64,000 nucleotides of DNA, from the NCBI RefSeq assembly GCF_000003605.2, contig NW_003119426.1, forward strand, positions 511,443-575,442, in the 5' to 3' direction. Origin of the DNA: Saccoglossus kowalevskii. Its lineage: Eukaryota; Hemichordata; Enteropneusta; Harrimaniidae. Shown here in pieces: positions 49,668-59,800 of this stretch (position 1 is the stretch's first letter; each line of letters starts with the position of its first letter). The position numbers were made by a program, and so were the translations under genes. The notes beneath the pieces were generated by a model. That model had not been told where the DNA came from, made no database searches, and saw nothing but the letters and a program-made list of their open reading frames with translations.

Positions 49668-51643
49668 CTGCAGAAGAAATAGACCACGAAATGCTCATTA
49701 TAGACATTGCCTGTATATTTCGAAATGTACATTAGTGTGCAATAGTGTCGTGTTAACGGCAATAAAGATTACGCTTCTGGCGCTATCCGTTTATAATTCA
49801 TTTCATAGTTGAACGTTATGGCACATCGAGTAGACCACGTTCCGTGCAACGTGACGTCATACCGCGAACAGAACACATTGCTTCAGGTGAATAATTTAAC
49901 GTGTAAATATATCAAAACAAAAACTGAATTATATACTTTGGCTTTTATATATTTGTCGATAGCACTACTAGTACACTGTCGTTAGATGTAAACACGTAAT
50001 TTGATTAATACGTAATGTGTTGGTCACATACGTCTAATCTAAACACTTCGTAAACCTTTCCGTTGGCCTCGAACCCCGGTCACTGTGACCTCCAACGTTC
50101 AATCATTCGCACCGTCACCTGACAAAACTTCAATATGACTATTTCTATAAATGAAATTCTAGATTGTTTGCTTTCAGAAATTGCACATTCTAATCGATCA
50201 ATGTCGGCAGCCACGTACGGCGTATAGTAAACTTCAATCATGTCAGTTGAGGCAGACCTTGCTCAAAACTACTAAGGGGTCTTCCACAGGCAAATCACTA
50301 ATTCGTTAGTCAAATGCCTATATTCCCGTTATTCGCCGGCAAGCCATGCAGTGTACATAGTCATGAATGTACCAAGATACTATATATTCTCGATCACATT
50401 AAAGATTGCCACCGCGGATTTAGCAGTCACATTTAAGAAACGGCTTAAAAACTAATTTGGTCGGACCTGGATCTTGAGAAATATTAAAGACTTTCACGAA
50501 CAATCTTTGTCCATTTCATGCACTATTTTGATCATCTTTACTATCGATAAAACCAATCTAATCATTACTGGAATTATTTTCTAATCGCAATGACACACAT
50601 ACGCACACTTGGTTCACACGACGTTGCAGTATTATATGCATGTTTAAAGTATACATTACAAACATATATTACAAAAATTATATAAACAGACTATTTCCTA
50701 ATTGTATTCAGTAGCAATTTCGCAATGCTTTAACCGTGAGACACGTTTCTAGTAATCACGTGATCGTGCCAACGACTGAGGCGAGTGGCTGATCGCATGT
50801 TTACTTAGAGCCTTAGAGTTTTATTGGAGAGTAAGAGAAGACAGCGACGTGTTACATTCCGTTGACGGTTTAGATGAATAAAGCTGGTTTATATGTAATG
50901 AACTTAGGTGTTCCTTTGGGTCGAAACTGGTATCTCTACGTGTAAGTGTTATCAGCCAAGCGATTCAGAGCTCCCTGCATACAACGCTTTGTTCACAACA
51001 ATCTCAACAAAATTTAATATATACGCAGTCGAGACTCGGGTAAACCCGTGGCATATTTGTAAGTCGGGCGGATGAGCCGAATTCCAAAGTCAGCGCGCCA
51101 GCACAGTCATGTTGTGGAGAACATCGATATGTGAACATTAGTCTGTGTTGTAATCGTGTTGCAGTGTCTGTTTTCCTTCAGACAACTAATATTTATTAGT
51201 TGTCTGAGGTTTTCTTAATTTTTTTGCGTGTCATAATCTGCCACATAGTGTCGTGCGATATGCATAATTTAATTTAATTCAATTCAATTTAATTTAGAAA
51301 CAAATGTGTATGTCTCCATACTGGCTACAGATCCTCTGTAAAGTTTTTTTTTCTAAAACAATGAAAACATTATATGGATTTTATTACGGAGAAATGCGAC
51401 ATTGGCGTTCGAAAGACATCTTCTTTTTCATTGATTGGATTTACATATGGGAACATAGGATTAATCATAGTGGCCAACGACATTATTCGGCAGTCGTTTA
51501 AGTTAAAATCTTACCGTTACCTGTTGGGCTATGTTCATTCTGCATACCTCTCCATAGCTCGACGATGATGAGGCTGTACGCGACTACCATCACAAGAAGT
51601 GGTATCACCATTAAAATAGAAAACAAACATGTCTAAAGCGAGC

Positions 51644-51674
<31 letters not shown>

Positions 51675-53569
51675 TATTAAACATGTGCAAATATAGCCAA
51701 CTATTCATTTTGCTGGGCGTGGCGTGTTTGTTTTAAATAAAATATTTTCAACACTATATTGAATCAGAACCGCGGTGTTGATATGTTAACCAGACTCCGT
51801 AATCGACGAAAGATTATACGCTAAGTATCGTTAAATGTACCCAACAACTAAGGGACGAACGTTTGGATAAATTATAAAACTTAAAATCAATGCGTTTTGT
51901 ATTTACGAATGAATAATATCCATACAAAAACAAAAGCAGATTCTCGATGTGGGGGGGCGCTCTTATTTACTGGCTTCAAGCGTACTATACTTGTCCATGG
52001 AAACCCGTTGAAAAACATTGCACGATGAGGGCGCTGTATTTTTCACCGTATAAATGACTGTCTACAAACTACCACATCCATTTAATGTCCATCCACTTTA
52101 AATATTATTTTTTTCTTTATATATGTATAACCGATGTCTTTGTGTAGTGTTACGAGTATGTGTATGGACTATTACGAAATACTTGGTAGGTGAAGCGATG
52201 CTATTTGTTCAGTCTCACATATTTGTTTCAAATGAAAGAACCCAGCTGGGGCAATAACCTGTATGTCAAGCTCCTGGCAGTGCGTTATTAGGCATTGTAT
52301 TTAAAAATAAATTGCCCGTCCCAAATACGGGATAATTCATCGCAATGCAATGAATGTTGATAGTTAGACTCATATTAGGACGAGGCATTGCATCAGACAC
52401 GATAATTTCTTTTAAAAAAAGTATCATGAAGATATCAATTGCTTTTGTTTTCTGTTGAAAAGTGAAGAAACAGCGTTTTTTTTTGTTTTGTTTTTTTTGT
52501 TTTTGTTTTTTTTATCTAAAACAGTTTCATCTCAAGTATCGACAGAATCGCTTCACACTATCCAGCCAAATTGTTTTAGGGGAGAAAACAAGCATTTGTA
52601 CTTACAGTGTAGGCTTTATATGCCCTGGGGTCAGGCCACTCGTCTCTGCATTTGTACGTATGCGGTTTGCTCAGTGGTGTTAGTTTCGTGAAGACGACTG
52701 TCGGTATAAAGAGAATAAATCCCGTCAACCAGACAGCGCCTATTAACTTGTAGGCGTGGGCTTTTGTCTGCCAACCGCGGGAGGTGAGAGGTCGACATAT
52801 TGCGAAGTATCTTTCCATGGATAGCGATACCATAGTCCACACCGAAACAAAAACAGCGACCACTGAAAAATACAAAAACATACTATGTGACCACAGCATT
52901 GAAAAAAAAAGAAAATGTGTCGCAATACCTGTTATGGACGCATTGTTCTTGAACACGTACGTATTTTCAAATTTCTTATCAGATCGAGAAGATGGAACAA
53001 TATGTGTTGCCGTTATATTTGGAAAATTGCAAATACTAAATTGTTATTTCCTGTCATAGAAAGACAATAATATAAATACCTTGTATGTAGGGGAGTATAC
53101 GGCAGAATCCCTCTCCGAAGATAAAGTTTTGAAGGATTGCCCCGACAATGGTAATGGGCATGCAAAACAACGCGAAAATCAAATCGCTGACAGAGAGACT
53201 CAGCAAGAATATATTAGTAACAGTTCGCATTCGTTTGTTCTGAGCCAAGGTCACGATAACTAAGATATTCCCCACGACAGCCAAGAGGAAAATAACAGAG
53301 TACAACACCAGCGAAAGCCTGACATCCATGGCAGGAGGCGGTGCTCTGGAACCATAGTGATGGTCGACGTCCACATCCACGTCCGTTCCGTTGGTACAAG
53401 TGTCATTATGTAAAGTTAGATTGCACATTTGAATCAAGCTTTTGGTTACATTTAACGTTGTCCCGTTATCACACATATTTAATAAAGCGTTCTCGCATAA
53501 ATCCCGTAAATCGGCGGCGAATCCCGGGGTAGATGTTCCAGTCGCGTTCTCCATAGTTTCACTATACAT
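49201..53569 (-). CDS. CCKR-like: Cholecystokinin/gastrin receptor-like GPCR, receptor A (4 coding exons)
   Basis: Spliced as 53569..53080, 52862..52606, 51632..51515 and 49667..49201 (phases 1, 0, 1), giving 443 residues, or 441 with an alternative donor. It is a plasma-membrane peptide GPCR of the CCK/sulfakinin receptor family. Visible marks: six N-glycosylation sequons (N8, N35, N40, N50, N55, N60); an acidic DVDVDVD run at 63-69; GN at 100-101; MRTVTNIFLLSLSVSDLIF with D129; disulfide cysteines C156 and C235; a canonical ERY at 180-182; WQTKAHA at 194-200; FFVCWMP with W339 and N346 in TM6; NPITY at 379-383; CC at 400-401. C235-R236 keeps the arginine known as R197 in human CCK1R. In TM6 the arginine R336 of human CCK1R is Y349 here, as in receptor B. 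Family call strong, ligand inferred. Confidence 0.93.
51178..51207. repeat. Perfect 14-bp-arm palindrome in receptor A intron 3
   Basis: tcagacaactaata at 51178-51191 and its exact complement at 51194-51207, with a 2-nt spacer. Confidence 0.9.
51515..51632 (-). CDS. CCKR-like: Receptor A coding exon 3 (TM5, start of loop 3) with tandem donors
   Basis: Encodes residues 250-288 plus one base. The acceptor AG follows a CT microsatellite that serves as the pyrimidine tract. Two donors lie 6 nt apart: ACAG|gtaacg (exon end 51521) and AACG|gtaaga (exon end 51515). Both are phase 1, so the choice adds or removes two residues (G-N) in loop 3. The distal donor has the better +5 base. Confidence 0.9.
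51643..51676 (-). repeat. CT microsatellite acting as splice-acceptor tract
   Basis: Plus-strand agagag run, read as ctctct on the transcribed minus strand. It ends a few bases before the TTTAG acceptor of receptor A exon 3 and forms its pyrimidine tract. Confidence 0.75.
52606..52862 (-). CDS. CCKR-like: Receptor A coding exon 2 (TM3, TM4, loop 2)
   Basis: Encodes residues 164-249. The acceptor is tttgtatttttcag; the donor is TACACT|gtaagt (phase 0). It carries VFVSVWTMVSLSMERYFAIC and the loop-2 KCRDEWPDP segment. The intron before it is only 217 nt, against 7.6 kb in receptor B. Confidence 0.93.
53080..53569 (-). CDS. CCKR-like: Receptor A coding exon 1 (N-terminus, TM1, TM2, start of TM3)
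   Basis: Encodes residues 1-163 plus one base. The donor is ATACAAG|gtattt (phase 1), a weaker consensus than in receptor B. A second ATG at codon 6 (MENATG) sits five residues in and could be the true start. Confidence 0.92.
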
Positions 53570-53635
53570 TAATAATGATATCTCCTAAAATCAGGCATTT
53601 ACGAGTTGTCCAATCACTTGATCCAGAAGTTTTTG
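53570..53635 (-). other. Receptor A 5' UTR segment with an upstream intron acceptor
   Basis: A strong acceptor (tttttcttcctacag, AG at 53637-53636) lies 66 nt upstream of the ATG on the minus strand. The leader exon upstream is uncertain; see the candidate promoter near 54.2 kb. Confidence 0.5.
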
Positions 53636-54113
53636 CTGTAGGAAGAAAAAATATGTGTAAATTATCAATATATCTGCTACTATGCTACCGCAATTTTGTC
53701 GGATAGAAAGTGGAATGCCAAAAAGTACGACGATAATCGTTTTAGAAGCTCACTCGCTCGGCAGTACCACCGGTGTCAACGCTCAAGTCAATGGCGAATA
53801 GTTCCCTCTTTCAACTTTGCCACCCTGGAAACAAATTATTCAACATTTGTTCACACGTCTGACAACTCGAATAAAACTTGAATGCGACACCGAGCTCCAA
53901 TTGCGCGGAAAAACGAATCGCCCCCGGGATAATTTTTTTTTTTTATGAGAACAGGACAAGGTTCAATCCGCCTGTGTATAGCATGGAAGTCAACTGTTGA
54001 TGCCACCCGTCTTCCGTTATCGTAAAACTGTCGTAATTTTTCCCAAGTATTATGACGTACTGAGATAAACACAGTCGCAAATGTTTAGATTTGCTGTAAA
54101 AAGTAAGTGTTAC

Positions 54114-54215
54114 CCTGACCCCCCTGTCAACGATGAGCCAGGGCGGCATGCATGCATTCTGCTTCGCATCTACAAACAACTAGAGCAATGTGTAGAGACA
54201 ACCCACCTATATAAG
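54114..54215 (-). promoter_or_regulatory. Candidate TATA promoter and leader exon for receptor A
   Basis: On the minus strand, cttatatagg (54215-54206) resembles a TATA box. A start site would fall near 54180, and a possible donor CAGG|gtaaca would end a leader exon at 54114, to be joined to the acceptor at 53635. Position and orientation fit receptor A, but each signal is weak and could be chance in AT-rich DNA. Confidence 0.22.
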
Positions 54216-57200
54216 AAGCCTGAGAGAACTGAAACGACCAACGCTACAACTGTATTCCGATGTAATCGCATCAAGGCGCTCTCCGTCAGTTTGCAAATTC
54301 CGCCGCGATTATCAGATGCTGGGCTCGACTGAATGTCTGTGCGGGTGGACACGGCAGTGGCGTATTAAAGCATTAGAAAGTAATTATAGAACTCCCGCAC
54401 ACTGATCACGTGAAAGCGTGACGTCGCATCTGATGACGTCGAGTTCCGTATCTTATGCATAAACAACACACCGAGGATGGGAACCGAATTATATTGATCA
54501 CCGTCTATAATACATTGAAGCGGAAGATATAGCCATTGAGCCTCTTCCGACAATATCGCCATTATGCCACTTTATAAGGAATTTGTATTACGTGACGTGG
54601 GACGAATATGAGGGGAAAAATTAAACCAACGACAGAAGGATTTCACAGTTAATGTTTTTTTACGGAATAATAAGTCCGATTGCTAGATTGCAGCAAGGGC
54701 GAAAATAATACCGGTATTTGTTTTGGTGTGTGAGGGGGGGGGGGTAGTGTGTGGAAAAAGTAGGTTGATACGATACGATACATTGTGGATTAGCTGGTTT
54801 CATTCACCATCATTTCTAAGATTGTCATTATTTAATTAATGGTGAAAAAAGTACTGGTCAATAAGACCACAAACTGTTGGTCGTCATTCATTTCTGCGAG
54901 GTCAAGTGTATGGAATAGACATTTAGGCGCTGCGTCATCATGTATTGTCGTATTTCTGTATCTGTCTGTTCCCGTTGATAAAGCCGTGTTTGAGACATCA
55001 TTTCGGGGTGTCTTCTTTATTCGGTCATGATTGTTGTATCACATCCTGTGGCATATTTTGTAATTTCATATTCTGTTCATCAGTCACTACAACAAATTCT
55101 GAACACAACCAAATACATATGGAATACCAAATATATATGGAATACCATTCAATGTCTAATTGTGCTGTCGCGCTGTCCATGTACAGTAACATAATCCGAT
55201 GAGCAGATTCGAAAATCCTGATTGTTTGGGGTTTGTTGTCACAATATACTGAGGCAGGCTGTTGTAGCGGTACATTCCCAGCCTTGGTATATATAACCGC
55301 ATCTGAGTTAAACTTATTAAATACGCGATAGCTCGCCTCCGCCTCACACTGCGGCGCTCGGTAATTACTTGTACATGGGCGTGTCACGTGCTCTTTATAA
55401 GGTCAATTTAGTTGCTTAATTAAACGATGTATGTTGTCATGTATAATCTAGACGTCTAACCGTGATCCCTCTCTCACACGCGACACGGCAGCCTTTCCGT
55501 TAAAATGATGTGCAATTTGCCAAATAAGCACCACATTTAATCTAATTCAAAGTGTTTACCCTGATTCGTATTGTATGAAAATGTTCTTTTTTCGCTTTGT
55601 GAGTAAATATAATTGAGTGAATATCAACGCGATTAATTCATCACAATACAAAGAACGCCCCGTGGGATACTGCCGTTTTTACCTCATTGAAGTGTTTTCG
55701 ATATGGGTCCCATCCGACGTATAAAACGCGTGTAAAATACACTATTTGCACAAAATTAGAACTAGCGCGGACGTAGCGATTTTACTCAACCTTTGTATTA
55801 TACGAAACGATGTCCAAAGATTTAGGAAAAATACACCGCTCCACTTAAAAAATAATAAATCCAGGCAGACAACATTATCGCTCAAGCCCGTTCATAACTC
55901 TAAACGTTAAACGTAACTGCGTCGCTGATGTGCGGAATTATGACAGGAGTAATTGTAATATATACTGGACGGTATAATTTCGTGATGAAATGTCAAATTT
56001 AATAAAACGAAATCGCCGTGTATGCTTAGACGGTGTTCTGTAGACGACGTATTAACCATAATAGGCTATATTGTATTATTTGTGTCGGTTTTATAGCTCA
56101 TGAAATTTTACGACATTAAAATGGATCCGAAACTCTGACTTATCCTTGTAATAAAACCTTCTTCGAATCACATATGTACTAGTATATCACACCATAATTT
56201 AAGATGCGCAGTTAGTGGCATATTACAACTGAACAACGTAATGGTCGGTATAAAAGAACGCACGAATATCCCAGTAATGCAAACTCTCCAATTACTTCCA
56301 CGTAGAACATTTTTACATACTGATGAACCATAGATTATGATCTTGAAATGCAAACATACATGCACGAATTACTCCAGAGCTTCTATGCTTAGCTCACCAC
56401 ATCGATTTTTATACATCGCGAGAGGGGATCTTTCTTTGATGAACGTTTTTTTTTTGTTTTTTTTTATACCGAGGGACCAATAGCAAACGATAGCTTACAG
56501 GAGGGGGATTTACAAGAGGTATACATATGCGTTGAATATACTACCATTCCTGATAGTAAAAAAACACATTTAATTTTGAAAAGTAAATATATTGCGTTTA
56601 ACGGTTTTACCAAACCAGAAAGGTTGATATATACTACTATAATAACAGCGGAGTGGTTACAATCACAAAGGTTTCTTTCAATTAGTATATGTATTGTATT
56701 CACGATATAATAGTCGTATGATGTCAGTATCTGATTTAACGTCTTATAGTTTTGCTGAAAAAAATGAAACACGAGACATACGGTTACCGGTTTGGATTCC
56801 ATTATACGTATAACGTCCGCAGTTAAGACTCTCAAATATCCCTACTAAGTTTGACACGTTTCTATGAGATATCTAAGAACTGTTTATTATTCTTAATACT
56901 TCGCTATAGCATGTAACAGAAAGACATCAGCGTAAAGCGAATCGGGGTAATAAGTGATTGTAAGTCTGTCACGATAGTTACTGTTAAACATTGCGGATTT
57001 GTTATTCGTCTCGATTTACTTTAAATGCGCCATTGAACCCCGTAAATGTGATTCATCGTGTCATTTTGCGCGTCAGAAGCCCAAACCACAATACCATATA
57101 GATTGGGTACTTATCTGACGCTAACGAATCTGATCACCACAAGTCAATTTCCTGGATATCACTGCAAAGTCAATGGCATAAATTGATAAACACGGGATCG

Positions 57201-59440
57201 CCTCTACGCACGGAAGTACATCCAAAACGAACCGCAGTCGATTCTAACCGGAAACTCCGATAAACGGCGACATCTGCGTCTACCGCAATAATTGTGGCTG
57301 ATTGAAACGCCGATGGTGGATGTTTTCTTATGCATAAATGCGTTTGTAACTCGGCGGTTTGGACGATCAATATGTATTCTTATTATAGTAGGGCGTTTTT
57401 TTTATATTTAACCTTAATCTCCCTAAATAGACGACTTGTACGTTTTAGTATCACGTGTTGTTTGTGTTCAAATACGTCGTACATACTGCTATCCCGTTCG
57501 ATACTAGTCGTGCAAAAAAAATCCTTTGAAAATCTATCTATAAAACTGTGTGACGATTGAATATTTAATTTGAAACACTGTAAAATCCTGGAAAAGTTGC
57601 ATTTGCTTGACTCGTTTGAGTGTGTGAACTTGACGGTGACAGTGATCACCATTCATCAAGTTTTAACGAACCTAAACACGAAGTTTATGATATTTTAGGA
57701 TCGTATATAATCCGACCTATGGATTGAAATGAGATCTGCTACAAATCCCGCTATGTATTAAACTTATTATATATTTTTTTAGTATTCATCAGTGTTGTGG
57801 GAATTTGAGAATAGTTGAAATATACACACACGAGCTATTCCATGAACCTTGATAGATGCAACAAACCGTAGACAATTACTCCAAATTGTAGCTATTTTCT
57901 GATTTGTAACAATAAAAACATAACTGATTAGAAACAAATTGTTGATAAGTACGCCCTCAAACCATCCCTAATCGCCATGTTTCTATACTGGCTAAAAGCG
58001 AATATAACTCCAGATGGGGTTTAACATCTCCAATTCTTATTACATATCTCTTGATTCACACACTTTTGATTCTCCTCCCGTTATCGAATAAAATGTGTAA
58101 AGCAGAACGAATCGACGTGTCTATTCTCGCGTCTTGCGATGCGAAGAAGTAAATGCTTCTCTGATCATATCTACGCTCATTACGGTAAAACCTAAACAGT
58201 TTAGTTGATAAGAGGAAGACAAGCATTTGCGTTTTCAGATAACCGTCAGTATGACGTCATCAGTGAAGTGTCCGCATGTTCAATGTAACACGTGGTAAAT
58301 ACGTACTCTCAGATGAATATATAACTTATTATTTTTTTTCAAATGTTTTATACATAGGCGTATTTTTTTTTTTATTCGCAAACAAATCATTCGAATGAAT
58401 CCTAAAAGCTAATATATGGCGCCATTGACGCAAAACGATTGGATATGACGCAAACATTGATATCATGATCTCGACAAACATATTACTATAGTAAAGGAAT
58501 ACGTAATTTATTAAAATAAAAATCACATTTAATAAACAAAATATGTGCATAAACGAAGAAAATCGGCGGCCACGCCATGTGTGTGCCTCAATTCACTTAT
58601 ACAGTTACGTACAATCCAGAGCATACAATTTTATTTTTCTTGAAGACCGACCTTTCCAGAAATCAACAAAAGGATTGGACTTGATGTTGGGGAGGGGGGT
58701 CCACTTTGATTCAGGATCCTTACAAAATCGGTCCTTTAAGAGGGCACACTGTACTGCAGGGAATATTTGAAACAGAATTTCGAGAATAGATAGTACAATG
58801 ATACTACAGCAGATGCTAAACATTTGTGTAAATGTTCACTATGATTGTTATAGTGTTCATTCTATCTNNNNNNNNNNNNNNNNNNNNNNNNNNNNNNNNN
58901 NNNNNNNNNNNNNNNNNNNNNNNNNNNNNNNNNNNNNNNNNNNNNNNNNNNNNNNNNNNNNNNNNNNNNNNNNNNNNNNNNNNNNNNNNNNNNNNNNNNN
59001 NNNNNNNNNNNNNNNNNNNNNNNNNNNNNNNNNNNNNNNNNNNNNNNNNNNNNNNNNNNNNNNNNNNNNNNNNNNNNNNNNNNNNNNNCGTACTAGTATT
59101 ACGCTGATACATACTGAGATCAGTTACCGAGTGATATCCAGGTGGCAATATATGTGAATGTTATACGCTAGCAAGTTTACCGATAGCATTTTGATTGTAA
59201 AATCAGGTTGTTTTTTATCTCGAAGCTGTCGCAATATGTACATAAGGGTGTATACTTAAAACAGATATGTAAAATATGTTCTTTTGTATTCTATACAATC
59301 AACGGAATAGCGACTGGAGGTCAAAAGTCAAAGTGCATGCATGAACCAATGGTATCACAGGAGACGAATGCAAGGTGGAGATAGTGCACGCATTCCACAT
59401 GATGATATCTCATGTAATTACAAGTATAAGCGGGATCAGA
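54216..59440. other. Non-coding stretch upstream of receptor A
   Basis: No coding sequence recognised; frames are short and without domains. It holds an 11-G run (54734-54744) and a TGACGTCA site (58252-58259). An assembly gap of 221 N lies at 58868-59088. Confidence 0.5.
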
Positions 59441-59800
59441 TTAATTACTTTGACGTTTTGTATTATCTGAAAATGTGGGTATTGTGTAATCGTACTGCTT
59501 GAGGAGCTTGCCTGGAGTAGGAATACAAGTAAACGAGTGCATATTTAGGTGAAACGACGACTGGAAATCAAATGATAGAATCGCAGAACCAATAAGTATA
59601 TGCTCACCCGGAAAAGCACTGCGACACGTTAAAGATAAGCCGATGTGAAATCCAGCCGTACGACATGAATCCCTCAAAGTTTGCTCATAAACCTCCCCCC
59701 ACAACTCTTTACAATGTACAACCCCTCTGACCCGAAGACGAGTTGCTATGCAGTTTGATGAAATAAACAAGGTGCCATCCTCGGTGTATTTTATTTAACC
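59441..59800 (-). CDS. Possible LCCL-like domain exon (tentative)
   Basis: A minus-strand frame of about 120 codons resembling an LCCL domain: VRGVVHCKELWGEVYEQTL, then SCRTAGFHIGL, then AFPGEHILIGSAI and finally HSFTC. LCCL domains carry WGxxxY, then C-x-A-A-x-H-x-G, then PG, five residues, GS, and SF near the end. Spacing W to C (12) and PG-x5-GS agrees. Differences: one extra residue between C and H, and a shorter H-to-PG stretch. There is no ATG at the start, so it would be an internal exon. No neighbouring exon was found. It could be a pseudo-exon or chance similarity. Confidence 0.25.

Noticed and set aside
49668-49707. Start of a separate protein at the ATG at 49707
   Set aside because: The phase-1 donor of exon 3 and the strong tgcag acceptor at 49668 make this sequence intronic; another acceptor at about 49711 would be out of phase.
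53950-53975. B-box-like ggttcaatccgcc
   Set aside because: No A box upstream and no cloverleaf; no tRNA gene found on either strand.
55025-55387. 120-codon minus frame near 55.2 kb
   Set aside because: No ATG at its start, no domain, and such a length is expected by chance.
58798-59157. Frames across 58.8-59.2 kb
   Set aside because: They span the 221-N gap.
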